In this document: positions 8,996 to 17,101 of the stretch, one piece after another
Layout: every line of letters starts with the position of its first letter
Position numbering within the stretch: position 1 is the stretch's first letter
Assembly: GCA_910588825.1 (NCBI GenBank)
Contig: CAJURF010000031.1
Span: 1-38,329 of the forward strand
From: an uncultured Lachnospiraceae bacterium
GTDB taxonomy: Bacteria > Bacillota > Clostridia > Lachnospirales > Lachnospiraceae
Reading direction: 5' to 3'
Length of the DNA stretch: 38,329 bases
The notes under the pieces: model-generated
Database searches by the model: none
Seen by the model: only the letters and a program-made list of their open reading frames with translations
What the model was told of the DNA's origin: nothing
Program-made: the position numbers and the translations under genes

Positions 8996-9616
8996 TTGCT
9001 GCTTGATTACTATGAAAAATTGCTGCAGTTAAAATGCTTTTCATTTGATGATGCGGCAAAAATATTTGGGGATGAACGCAAGGCCAAGAATGTATTATAC
9101 ACTTTAAAGAAAAAAGGGCTGCTGCAGTCAGTACGCCGTAATTATTATGCAACAATAAACCTGGAAACGAAAGAGGCTGTTGCAGCTCCTTTTGAGTTTG
9201 CATCATCCATAACAGAAAACAGTTATATTTCCCATCATTCCGCCATTGAATTTTACGGGCTTGCAAACCAGGTTTTTTCTGATATATATGTTTCCACAGG
9301 GCGGGAGTTCCGGGAATTTGAGTTTGGCGGGCGATGGTATCATTGTATGAAGACCCAAAGGGATTTTGGGGTATCACTGCAAAAAACGATACGGGTAACA
9401 GACCTGGAGAGGAATGTGCTTGATAATATAAAGGATTTTGATAAGGTCGGGGGCCTGGAAGAACTGTTGCGCTGCCTGGAGATGATCACCGTACTGGATG
9501 AAGGCAGACTGACCACATATCTCGTAAAGTGCCATAACCAGTTCCTGGCGCAGAAAGCAGGCTGCCTTTTATCTTTTTACCCTCAGCTGATAAATGAAGG
9601 AGGATTGTTTGTTTAA
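8996..9616 (+). CDS. AbiEi-type antitoxin (type IV toxin-antitoxin)
   Basis: AbiEi proteins are antitoxins with an N-terminal winged helix that binds their own promoter and a C-terminal domain that counteracts the AbiEii nucleotidyltransferase toxin. The 206 residues show the winged helix at about 1-55 (FSFDDAAKIFGDERKAKNVL, then LKKKGLLQSVRRNYY) and the family pattern YISHHSAIEFYGL, TDLERNVLD and YLVKCHNQFLAQKAGC. The start is TTG at 8996, chosen because AAGGAGA lies 5-6 bases upstream; an ATG lies at 9011 without a good ribosome site. The C-terminus ends abruptly after LSFYPQL and is probably shorter than in intact relatives. The partner toxin downstream is broken, so the gene is orphaned. 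Confidence 0.75.
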   Translation: MLLDYYEKLLQLKCFSFDDAAKIFGDERKAKNVLYTLKKKGLLQSVRRNYYATINLETKEAVAAPFEFASSITENSYISHHSAIEFYGLANQVFSDIYVSTGREFREFEFGGRWYHCMKTQRDFGVSLQKTIRVTDLERNVLDNIKDFDKVGGLEELLRCLEMITVLDEGRLTTYLVKCHNQFLAQKAGCLLSFYPQLINEGGLFV

Positions 9617-9619
9617 TTA

Positions 9620-9718
9620 TACAAAGGCAGAATTGTCAGAAATCGCAACGAGATGCTGGAGCAAAGGCAGAAGATCTCAGAAGACCTGAAAAAATTTATA
9701 CAGACGCAGGGGTTATAG
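9620..9718 (+). pseudogene. Unassigned coding remnant
   Basis: One frame stays open for 32 codons and reads like the helical, charged C-terminus of a protein (RNRNEMLEQRQKISEDLKKF) with no start or ribosome site of its own. It lies between the AbiEi gene and the AbiEii fragment. I do not recognise its family. Confidence 0.3.
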
Positions 9719-9723
9719 CCTGA

Positions 9724-10047
9724 ATCCACAAAGCAGGAGCCGCCATATCACAGGAAGAGATTTCAGAAAGATATGATGTGAACGTGATCGACCGGATCAG
9801 TATCCGAAAAATAAGGACAGATCTCCTTCCTGTCATTCAAAAGGGGAAATTTATAGAGCTGGAAAAAATAAAGAACCGAGTAAAGGAATTTTTGTCGGGG
9901 TTAATGGTCCTTACAGCGGATGAACAGGATTTTTTGAGAAAGTTCAGGGAAAGGGAATATTGCCCGGAACTGCTTTATGATGATGAACAGGTTATCAGGC
10001 GGATCACGAATCATTCAATGGCATTGTGGAAGATACAGGCACATTAA
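9724..10047 (+). pseudogene. AbiEii nucleotidyltransferase toxin, C-terminal fragment
   Basis: The frame is open from 9724, and a GTG occurs at 9778. The translation matches the end of AbiEii/AbiGii toxins as I know them: IRTDLLPV, VKEFLSGLMVLT, FREREYCPELLYDD and the terminal signature NHSMALWK. The catalytic N-terminal nucleotidyltransferase region (GGT..R and D-x-D motifs) is absent. In an intact abiE operon this gene would follow the antitoxin directly and overlap it. Here only about the last 80 residues remain, so the toxin cannot be active. The assignment rests on motif recognition. Confidence 0.65.
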
Positions 10048-10105
10048 AACATTTATTTTGCGAAATTTATGTAAGACATTATTCTTCAACCGAAAAAAAT
10101 AAAGG

Positions 10106-10134
10106 TTCAATATTCTGCTGTACTGTGATATAAT
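10106..10134 (+). promoter_or_regulatory. Possible promoter for the AraC regulator
   Basis: A perfect -10 hexamer TATAAT (10129-10134) has a weak -35 (TTCAAT, 10106-10111) 17 bases upstream. A weak -35 fits an activator-dependent or autoregulated promoter. Confidence 0.45.
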
Positions 10135-10153
10135 GAAAAAAATATTTTACCTT

Positions 10154-10202
10154 AGGAAGTGTATGTAAATAACCTGCCACAGATTATTTACATACACTTC
10201 CT
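10154..10202. repeat. 19-bp perfect inverted repeat in the araC leader
   Basis: Arms 10154-10172 and 10184-10202 are perfectly complementary with an 11-base spacer. No T-run follows, so this is not a standard terminator. It lies between the likely araC promoter and the araC start. It could be an operator, an RNA hairpin in the leader, or the trace of a mobile element. Confidence 0.8.
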
Positions 10203-10249
10203 TAATAAAGAGAAGTTTTCGAAAAAAGTGAAATGGGGGTGCGGCAGAA

Positions 10250-11227
10250 ATGGAACATGAATTGACTTTTTCAACAGAATGGAACCCGGATTATCCATAC
10301 AAAAAGTTCCAGGTATATGATTCCACGCCGATTTCGGTGGAGATCTGGAGCGACCAGGTCTCAGTGGAGATGCACTGCCACAGGCATTATGAGTTTGCGT
10401 TGATCACAAAGGGGTCCTGTATCCATAATTACCGGGGAATGCAGGTTCCACTGATTCCCGGAGATGTGTTTATCATCGAACCAAACCAGCCTCACGGCTA
10501 TGAACTCCAGGCGCAGATCAATATTATCAACTGCATGTTTTTCCCGGACCAGCTCAGCGATGAAAACAATCAGATGCTGAAAAGCACTGTGGATCACCAG
10601 GCGTCCAGTTATAAAAGCGGAGAGATCAAAAAGCAATGGGACGAGCTGCTTCAATATGTCAGCATGAAGGAAAATACCATTGACGGCCATGTGCGGGAGG
10701 CCGGACTGAATGCCCAGGGGATTATCCACCTGAACAGGCAGGAGCTGTACCAGGTGGAGCATTATCTGAGAGAGATGGCCAGTGAGCAGGAGCAGAAAGC
10801 CGTGAACCTGGAGTATGCAAAGTCTGCCTACCTACAGTTGATTCTGGTATTGTTAAGCCGTGTGCAGATGAGCCGGAGGGAGAAGATTAAAAGCTATTCG
10901 GATAAGAAAAGGGATATGATCTACAATGCCCTGGTGTATATTGAGGACCATCTGGATGAGAAGATAGACTTTTCCATGCTGGCAGAAGAGAGCTATATGA
11001 GCCCCAGTTATTTCCGGTCAGTATTCAAGGACGTGACGGGACTGACACCTGTGGATTATCTGAACCGGATGCGGGTGGTGAAGTCTCTGGAATATCTGGA
11101 AATGGAAAAGTCCACCATTGCCGCCGCTGCGGCCAGAGTGGGGGTGTACGATTCCAATTATTTCTCCAGAATGTTTAAGAAAGTTATGGGCTACTCGCCG
11201 AAATATTTTAAAAGTATCAGGGAATAA
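10250..11227 (+). CDS. AraC-family transcriptional regulator
   Basis: The protein has 325 residues. The N-terminal cupin sensing domain (about 20-100) has the typical HCHRHYEFALITKG strand and the GDVFIIEPNQPHGYE segment, which resemble sugar or small-ligand sensors. The C-terminal double helix-turn-helix (about 220-325) is complete: FSMLAEESYMSPSYFRSVFK, then a second motif with VGVYDSNYFSRMFKKVMG. The start at 10250 follows a G-rich ribosome site around 10234. Its target is not adjacent, because downstream lie only relics and an insertion sequence. The nearest intact metabolic gene is the UroD-like gene at 15799, and a link to it is a guess. Confidence 0.93.
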   Translation: MEHELTFSTEWNPDYPYKKFQVYDSTPISVEIWSDQVSVEMHCHRHYEFALITKGSCIHNYRGMQVPLIPGDVFIIEPNQPHGYELQAQINIINCMFFPDQLSDENNQMLKSTVDHQASSYKSGEIKKQWDELLQYVSMKENTIDGHVREAGLNAQGIIHLNRQELYQVEHYLREMASEQEQKAVNLEYAKSAYLQLILVLLSRVQMSRREKIKSYSDKKRDMIYNALVYIEDHLDEKIDFSMLAEESYMSPSYFRSVFKDVTGLTPVDYLNRMRVVKSLEYLEMEKSTIAAAAARVGVYDSNYFSRMFKKVMGYSPKYFKSIRE

Positions 11228-11235
11228 GCAATTCG

Positions 11236-11515
11236 GCTTACTGACATTCTTTTGGACAGGTGCAGCGGGCCTGCCGTTTTCCAGATGGATATTTTGGAGC
11301 GGGCAGCCGGCTGCGCATTTTCCGCAGGAAATACAGTTGGCTGTGGTATGAAATTTCTTTGCGTGGACGAACACAGGGTAGAAGAGGCTGTTTACTATGC
11401 TGCTGTTTAGTTTATCGCTGAACGTAAAGGCGCTATGTTCCAGCCATTTCTGGACAATGCGCGGGATTCTCCAGGCATAAGTGGGGGCGGCGATCACCCA
11501 GGGGCGTGTACATAT
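11236..11515 (-). pseudogene. EFR1-type flavodoxin/ferredoxin remnant
   Basis: Reading the minus strand from about 11515 gives part of a flavodoxin-like domain (VIAAPTYAWRIPRIVQKWLE). It runs straight into the ferredoxin part (FYPVFVHAKKFHTTANCISC, then GKCAAGCPLQNIHLENG). In EFR1-family proteins more than a hundred residues lie between these two sections, so an internal in-frame deletion has occurred. The first 4Fe-4S cysteine motif CxxCxxCxxxCP is intact, but after NGRPA the frame leaves the family and the second Fe-S motif is missing. The remnant converges on the end of araC. It has no complete start. Confidence 0.75.
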
Positions 11516-11586
11516 TGACGGTCAAGGAGAAGGAAAGGGATAACGATAAATAATGGTATAGAGAAATTTGTGAAGGAGAAGACAGC

Positions 11587-11752
11587 ATGAAAAAACAACT
11601 TTATTTGTAATCTTACAGCAGTTGCATCTGTTCCAAAGGACTATGAGGCTTTGATTTTAATTGGTGGGATGACATGGAGAGACGAAAATACCCAGCAGAT
11701 TAAAACTCTTGCAGAGGAATGTTATCAAAAGGGTAAGGTATTAGGAATGTAA
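11587..11752 (+). pseudogene. DJ-1/PfpI-family protein remnant
   Basis: A good ribosome site (GAAGGAG, 11572-11578) precedes ATG at 11587, but that frame stops after seven codons. A second frame then reads VPKDYEALILIGGMTWRD, a Gln/Glu-rich helix and the ending GKVLG, the usual middle of DJ-1/PfpI (ThiJ-like) proteins just before the nucleophile-elbow cysteine. It stops at 11750-11752. The start, the active-site cysteine region and the C-terminus are missing. Confidence 0.6.
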
Positions 11753-11782
11753 TATTGGTTTTTAGTGGGAGTTTAATCAATG

Positions 11783-11812
11783 AGCATCAGTCGGGAATGG
11801 CTGGTGCTTTTT
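11783..11812 (+). terminator. Hairpin terminator behind the DJ-1 remnant
   Basis: A 10-bp stem (11783-11792 with 11799-11808, two G-U pairs) is followed by a run of five T. It is probably the terminator of the gene whose remnant precedes it. From here to 12110 I see no gene, only AT-rich sequence. Confidence 0.6.
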
Positions 11813-12167
11813 GTGTGGAAGTCCAGCTAATAAATGTCAATAGCAAAATGAGAAAAAAGGAATCGTGCTGGCTGCCAAACAGGATATTGTTTTAAGGTTC
11901 AATTCTATACAATCTATATAGACAGTCTGTTTTTCACTGGTGATATTATCTGATATCAGGAAAAAATCTACATTTTTATATGGATATAAAGTTAAAATTC
12001 GATGTTTTTTCGACGAAATTTTAGTATAATCTGCATCATAATCCTAATTTTATTCACGTAATAACGGAACGATTATAACGATGAGTCATCCAGGTACGAT
12101 TTCCATATGAAACCTAAAAACCGTATAATAGTTCATCGTTAATAGAAAATAAATCCGTTTTCATTAT

Positions 12168-12192
12168 AAAAGTGCCTTATTTTGGCACTTTT
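12168..12192 (+). terminator. Hairpin inside the left end of the insertion sequence
   Basis: A 9-bp stem (12168-12176 with 12184-12192) sits between the left terminal repeat and the transposase start. Hairpins in this place often shield a transposase from read-through transcription. The following T-run is short. Confidence 0.5.
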
Positions 12193-12265
12193 CACTTTAC
12201 TTTTTAACACTACACTATTATAATATATAGTATAGTTATATTGTGCTTGATTGGAGATGTTTGAA

Positions 12266-14017
12266 ATGGCGAGAAAACTCACAGGGAAAGTAACCAAGAA
12301 CCGCGCACAGGTTCTGCAGAAAAATGGAGATATCTATATTTATGAGCGTGAATACAAGTATAATCCTGAAACAAGAAAAACAGAACGGATCTTAAATAAA
12401 TTAGCTGCAAAAATCCCAAAAGGTACTGACAAGGAAGTCCCAACCCGTCCCAAGAGAAAAACAAATGGGGCTGTTGGCAATGACAGCGGCCTTCCTTCCC
12501 AGCTTCTGGCCTCCAGACAGCATACGGGATTAACGGATATACTGGATCATGTTGGAAAAGTTTCGGGTATTGACCATGCTCTGTTTTCATCGACAGATTA
12601 CGGAACTGCACTTAAAATCATATCAATCGCAAGATTTTTAGCGGCTTCCAGCGGTGATTCCCTCCCCCATATACAGACATGGCAGTTAACACATCCAATC
12701 CCATATGAAGAAGGGATCACAGAAGACATCTATTATACGTTATGCAGAGATGTCGGGAAGGATGAAACCCTGCGGCAGAGTTTTTTTCAGGAACGCTGCC
12801 GACAGCTTGGCAGCCATCCTCTGATCGCATTTGACTCTACAACGCAGTCCACATATTCGGGAAACCAGATTGACGCAAGGTATGGATTCAATAAGGATAA
12901 AGACGGCCTGAAAACGACCAAATATCTGACATTATATTCTGTAGATGACCGTCAGCCTGTTGCATTTACCAAACAGCCCGGGAACCTGCCTGACGTCACA
13001 TCACTGTCAAATGCGTTGAAGCAGTTAGATGTACTTGGACAATGCAGACCAGAAATCGTAACAGATAACGGATACTATTCGGAGGAAAACCTGGCGGGCA
13101 TGTGTCTTGGGGGATTCCGGTTTATTACCCTGGCAAAGACAAGTACCGCATGGGTGAGGAAAGAACTGGATAGGCATAAAGACGACATCATAACCATTAA
13201 AAACAGGCGGACGGAGTTGAGCGGCATCTACTGTTATACAGAGATGTTAACGCATACTTTTGAAAAGGCCCGTAAATATGCAAGCAGGAAGAAAGGGCTT
13301 GAAAAAGGATCTGTGGAGACATTTGATAAAAGAATCTACCTGCATCTTTATTTCAATCCAATCAAAAAAGAGAATGATGATAATGCCTTTTATGCCCAGA
13401 TGGAAGAGTTGAAAAACGTGATAGAAAAAGGCAGTCCGATAGATGAATTGTCAGCAGCGGTCCAAAAAAAGGCCGGAAAATATTTAAATATAAAACGGGA
13501 CAAAGAAGGGACCGTATATTCGGTAACATATAAGGAAGAAGAATGCAATGGAGCCTGCAGATATCATGGGTATTTTGCTCTGGTCTCTAACCATGAGAAA
13601 GACTGTTTTGAAGCACTGAAAAAATATCGTAAACGTGAAAAAGTAGAGGAATATTTCCAGATGGCAAAAGAAGATGCCGATGCCTCAAAAACACGGGTAT
13701 GGTATGCGGACCATCTGATGGGGCGGATGATGGTACAGTTCATAGCACTTGCATATGAAGACTATCTGAGATACAGAATAGGGAAAATGAAAGCGGAATT
13801 AGGAAAGGAAAACGGTGATCCACTACATGATACAAAAGAGAATCTCGCAGCTGAACAGGATTTAAAGAAATGGCTGGCAGGGATATCTTTTTCAAATATA
13901 TTAAGATGGTTCGATGCATATGAAACAACGAAAGTATCCACGAAAATATCACAGTATAGATGGGGTACTGAAACTACAAATAGAGATCGATTATTTTTAA
14001 AAAAACTGGGAATGTAA
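12266..14017 (+). CDS. IS1634-family DDE transposase
   Basis: The transposase has about 583 residues and appears intact. Catalytic acidic residues fit the family: Asp190 in IAFDSTTQS, Asp267 in EIVTDNGYYS, and the Glu461/462 pair in YRKREKVEEYFQ, which is the Y-R-E-K-type C-terminal motif. The N-terminus is basic and binds DNA. ATG at 12266 is chosen because GGAG lies about nine bases upstream. TTG at 12251 and ATG at 12257 are in frame but worse placed. The stop codon lies inside a hairpin terminator, and the right terminal repeat begins just downstream. The gene should be functional if it is expressed. Confidence 0.92.
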   Translation: MARKLTGKVTKNRAQVLQKNGDIYIYEREYKYNPETRKTERILNKLAAKIPKGTDKEVPTRPKRKTNGAVGNDSGLPSQLLASRQHTGLTDILDHVGKVSGIDHALFSSTDYGTALKIISIARFLAASSGDSLPHIQTWQLTHPIPYEEGITEDIYYTLCRDVGKDETLRQSFFQERCRQLGSHPLIAFDSTTQSTYSGNQIDARYGFNKDKDGLKTTKYLTLYSVDDRQPVAFTKQPGNLPDVTSLSNALKQLDVLGQCRPEIVTDNGYYSEENLAGMCLGGFRFITLAKTSTAWVRKELDRHKDDIITIKNRRTELSGIYCYTEMLTHTFEKARKYASRKKGLEKGSVETFDKRIYLHLYFNPIKKENDDNAFYAQMEELKNVIEKGSPIDELSAAVQKKAGKYLNIKRDKEGTVYSVTYKEEECNGACRYHGYFALVSNHEKDCFEALKKYRKREKVEEYFQMAKEDADASKTRVWYADHLMGRMMVQFIALAYEDYLRYRIGKMKAELGKENGDPLHDTKENLAAEQDLKKWLAGISFSNILRWFDAYETTKVSTKISQYRWGTETTNRDRLFLKKLGM

Positions 14018-14031
14018 TTTCCCGGTTTTTT
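14004..14031 (+). terminator. Terminator of the transposase gene
   Basis: A 9-bp stem (14004-14012 with 14019-14027, one G-U pair) runs into a T-tract. The stop codon TAA lies in the loop. Confidence 0.75.
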
Positions 14032-14148
14032 CACTTCACTATAATACGGGTTTTAGGTTGATAAAGCAAAATGAGAAAATAAAATCCAATGTACTCTGAG
14101 AGTGTAAGTATAAATTTAAGCGTCAGAGCTGGGACGTAAGCATCAATA

Positions 14149-14177
14149 TTGACAAGATTGGTTAGAAAGGTTAGAAT
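14149..14177 (+). promoter_or_regulatory. Promoter for the AlbA/Schlafen-type gene
   Basis: TTGACA (14149-14154) and TAGAAT (14172-14177) are separated by 17 bases. The ribosome site AGGAGG follows before the start at 14208. Confidence 0.7.
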
Positions 14178-14207
14178 ATGAGTAGAATATTTTCAGGAGG
14201 CGGTTAG

Positions 14208-15536
14208 ATGGGTTTTCAGGAAAGTGAAACCGTAGAACTAAAAACGATTGTGGTGGACGATATAAAGAAAGAAATTATAGCATTCGCCAATTGTGAAGGG
14301 GGAAAGCTTTATATTGGTGTACGGGACGATGGAATAGTCATTGGAGTGAATGACCCGGATGGAACTGCATTGCAGGTCAGTAACATGGTTAGGGATGCGG
14401 TCAAGCCAGACCTGACTATGTTTCTCCATTATGAAACTTTAAACATAGACGGAAAACAGATTGTTTCCATTGATATTCAACAGGGAACAGAACGCCCATA
14501 TTATATTGCCAAGAAGGGGCTGCGTCCGGAAGGTGTTTATGTCCGTCAGGGATATTCGTCTGTACCTGCTTCCAATACGGCAATCCGGCGGATGATTAAG
14601 GAGACGGATGGAGATCATTTTGAGGAAATGCGGTCTTTGGAACAGAGTTTAACCTTTGAAACAGCCGAAAAAGAATTCTCCGAGAGAAATATCCTGTTCG
14701 GGCAGGCACAGATGAAAACATTGGGGATTATGAGCCATGACGGTGTTTATACAAATCTGGGGCTTTTGCTGTCTGACCAGTGTGTACATACGGTCAAGGC
14801 AGCCGTTTTTGAAGGAACTACCCAAGACGAATTTAAGGATCGGAAAGAGTTTTCCGGTTCTTTATTTCGTCAAATGAACGAAGTATATGATTATATTGAT
14901 TTTCGCAACCAAACCCATTCCACTTTTGAAAAACTCCGGCGGATCGATAAGAAAGACTATCCTGAGACTGCGGTCAGGGAGGCTCTTTTGAATTTGCTGG
15001 TGCATCGTGAATACTCTTTTAGCGCCAGCGCCTTTATCCGCATTTATACAGACAGGATTGAGTTTATCTCTATTGGAGGACTTGTAAATGGTGTCACTTT
15101 AAAGGATGTGATGATGGGAATTTCCGTATGCCGGAACGCGAAGCTGGCAAATATATTCTACCGTTTAGAACTGATAGAGGCATATGGAACTGGGATGCGA
15201 AAGATAATGGGGGCATATTCAGGAACAGGTGCAGAGCCCCAAATTGAAACTTCTGACAATGCTTTTAAAATCATTCTCCCTAATCTCAACGTTCGTATGG
15301 GACAGGAAGAACCAGCTGCTGGCTGGTCCAGAGACTGCGAACCCTGGGAAGTGATAATTGCTATGGCAAAAGAGAATGGTTCTTTCACGAGAAGAGAGAT
15401 AGAAAAAAGACTGGGAATCAGCCAGACAACATGTGGACGTCTGTTGAGACAGATGGTGGAAAACGGGCAGATTGTTCAGGTGGGAAAAGGGAGAAATACA
15501 CAGTATCATCTGCCTGAAAAGAGATATACGATGTAA
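14208..15536 (+). CDS. AlbA_2/Schlafen-type ATP-binding regulator
   Basis: The protein has 442 residues. The N-terminus (about 5-125) is an AlbA_2 (Schlafen-like, putative nucleic-acid-binding) domain with ESETVELK, FANCEGGKLYIGVRDDG and VYVRQGYSSVPAS. The middle (about 240-350) is the HATPase_c_4 type domain: YPETAVREALLNLLVHREYS, then DRIEFISIGGL and GTGMRKIM. A C-terminal winged helix (about 385-435, FTRREIEKRLGISQTTCGRL) completes the usual layout. Such proteins are commonly annotated as transcriptional regulators, and their ligands are unknown. The gene has its own strong promoter and terminator, so it is a single-gene unit just outside the insertion sequence. Confidence 0.88.
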   Translation: MGFQESETVELKTIVVDDIKKEIIAFANCEGGKLYIGVRDDGIVIGVNDPDGTALQVSNMVRDAVKPDLTMFLHYETLNIDGKQIVSIDIQQGTERPYYIAKKGLRPEGVYVRQGYSSVPASNTAIRRMIKETDGDHFEEMRSLEQSLTFETAEKEFSERNILFGQAQMKTLGIMSHDGVYTNLGLLLSDQCVHTVKAAVFEGTTQDEFKDRKEFSGSLFRQMNEVYDYIDFRNQTHSTFEKLRRIDKKDYPETAVREALLNLLVHREYSFSASAFIRIYTDRIEFISIGGLVNGVTLKDVMMGISVCRNAKLANIFYRLELIEAYGTGMRKIMGAYSGTGAEPQIETSDNAFKIILPNLNVRMGQEEPAAGWSRDCEPWEVIIAMAKENGSFTRREIEKRLGISQTTCGRLLRQMVENGQIVQVGKGRNTQYHLPEKRYTM

Positions 15537-15585
15537 AGGCACGTAACAGCCGAGAATGTGGAAGATTTTGAATAATGATAGAGAC

Positions 15586-15620
15586 AGGCCCTGCGGAGTA
15601 CAAAACCGTGGGGCCTTTGT
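15586..15620 (+). terminator. Terminator after the AlbA/Schlafen-type gene
   Basis: An 11-bp stem (15586-15596 with 15606-15616, two G-U pairs) is followed by only a short T-rich end. Confidence 0.6.
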
Positions 15621-15718
15621 ACTATAAATACCCCTGCAAAACACGAACATATTATGCTTGATTTGTATTGGATTGTGCTTATAAGCCAGACAGAAGCTGT
15701 GTTATAGTTAATTTATCA

Positions 15719-15743
15719 AATTTGATGCTCTAATCGTCAAATT
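15719..15743. promoter_or_regulatory. Inverted repeat, possible operator upstream of the UroD-like gene
   Basis: AATTTGA (15719-15725) and TCAAATT (15737-15743) form a 7-bp inverted repeat with centres 18 bases apart, about 55 bases before the start codon. A dimeric regulator could bind here, but such short AT-rich repeats also occur by chance. Confidence 0.3.
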
Positions 15744-15798
15744 AAGGAAAAAAATAAAAAGAATTGCATAATAAAATCAAACGAGAGGAGAATTTAAC

Positions 15799-17016
15799 AT
15801 GAACGCATGGGAGAGAGAAATTGCCACATTAAGTTTTTCGAACAAAGGGCTGGACAGAGGATGTATTGAGGAGAGCATGTACCCCTGGGATAAGACGGTG
15901 AATAATTGGAAAGAGCAGGGATATGACACAGGATTTCTGGACAAAGTACATTTTGCCACCCTGCCCACAGATAACCTTTATGCTTACAATGAACCTTACG
16001 AGCCATGGCAGGATTATTACAATACCATGATGGCAGAACCGGTATTTGTCCATGAGACAGGGCTGGGCTGGGACCCGGTGATGCGCATTGCATTCCGTAT
16101 TCCCTTTATTTCCTATAAAGAAGAAATCCGGGAAGAAACAGACGAATACATAATCAGACGGGACCGGGACGGCTGGCTGCGCAGATATCCAAAAAACGGC
16201 GGTCTTGTCACAGATGTGAAACCTGTAGTGACCTGCATGGAGGAATGGCAGGCGCATAAGGCGCATATTCAGGAACAGATCAAACTTCATCTTACACAGG
16301 AAAATATGGAGAAGGCTTATGGAAGATTCCGGGAAGGGTGTAAAAATAAAGATTACGTAGTGCGCCTGCGTCTCAGCGGATTTTTCTGGACGCCCCGTTT
16401 CTTGTTTGGAAACGAAGAACAGCTGTATGCGTATTACGATGAACCGGAAGTGCTGCAGGATATCAGCCGCTTTGTGACAGATGTGTATAAGGAACAGCTG
16501 GAGGGCATTTTGAAAATCGTGACTCCCAGTGTGGTGTTCTTTGAAGAGGATTTAAGCGGGAAAAACGGCCCCATGATTTCTCCGGCCACATTTGAAGAAT
16601 TTATCTCTCCCTATTACCGGGAACTGGTTCCGTTTCTTCGCGAACGGGGGGTACAGAATGTGATTATGGATACGGATGGAGACTTTACAGTTATGATCCC
16701 GAAAATTCTGGAATGCGGCCTGGACGGCGTACTGCCTGTGGATGTCAATGCAGGGGTGGATATTGTGAAAGTGAGGGAGCAGTATCCCACACTGAAATTT
16801 ATCGGCGGATTTAATAAACTAAGTATCATTGACGGGGAAGATGCCATTGAGAAAGAGCTGGACAGACTACGTCCTGTGATCAAGCAGGGAGGATGTATTA
16901 TCTGTACAGACCATCAGGCAGCGCCACACACACCTTTGAAATATTACCAGTATTACAGCCGCAGACTGAAAGAAGTGATGGCTGAATTGAGAAATGAACG
17001 TGTAAAAATCGGGTAG
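15799..17016 (+). CDS. UroD-like (methyltransferase-family) protein
   Basis: The protein has 405 residues and the uroporphyrinogen decarboxylase fold as used by corrinoid-dependent methyltransferases. The C-terminal half has the family's strand pattern: VVFFEEDLSGKNGPMISP, FLRERGVQNVIMDTDGD, CGLDGVLPVDVNAGVDI and KFIGGFNKLSI, then GGCIICTDHQAAPHTPLKYY. The N-terminal PWDKTVNNW and the LRLSGFFWTPRFLFGNE section resemble the catabolic, non-haem branch rather than HemE. No corrinoid-binding protein, activator or haem genes lie beside it, so its substrate is unknown. The ribosome site GAGAGGAG precedes ATG at 15799. Confidence 0.85.
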   Translation: MNAWEREIATLSFSNKGLDRGCIEESMYPWDKTVNNWKEQGYDTGFLDKVHFATLPTDNLYAYNEPYEPWQDYYNTMMAEPVFVHETGLGWDPVMRIAFRIPFISYKEEIREETDEYIIRRDRDGWLRRYPKNGGLVTDVKPVVTCMEEWQAHKAHIQEQIKLHLTQENMEKAYGRFREGCKNKDYVVRLRLSGFFWTPRFLFGNEEQLYAYYDEPEVLQDISRFVTDVYKEQLEGILKIVTPSVVFFEEDLSGKNGPMISPATFEEFISPYYRELVPFLRERGVQNVIMDTDGDFTVMIPKILECGLDGVLPVDVNAGVDIVKVREQYPTLKFIGGFNKLSIIDGEDAIEKELDRLRPVIKQGGCIICTDHQAAPHTPLKYYQYYSRRLKEVMAELRNERVKIG

Positions 17017-17101
17017 AACGAGAACTTTTGACAGACTGTCTTTTGCAGTGAGGAAAAAGCAAAGACTACATGAGTGAGAAATAGAAAAACGGAGGGGAGT
17101 T

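Larger units (their letters stand above)
12111..14059 (+). mobile_element. IS1634-family insertion sequence, complete
   Basis: The left end at 12111 (AACCTAAAAACCGTATAATA) and the reverse complement of the right end at 14059 (AACCTAAAACCCGTATTATA) match at 18 of 20 positions and bracket a single intact transposase. The total length of about 1.95 kb is usual for the family. No clear short target duplication is visible (left flank ..CATATGA, right flank GATAAAG..). Confidence 0.88.
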
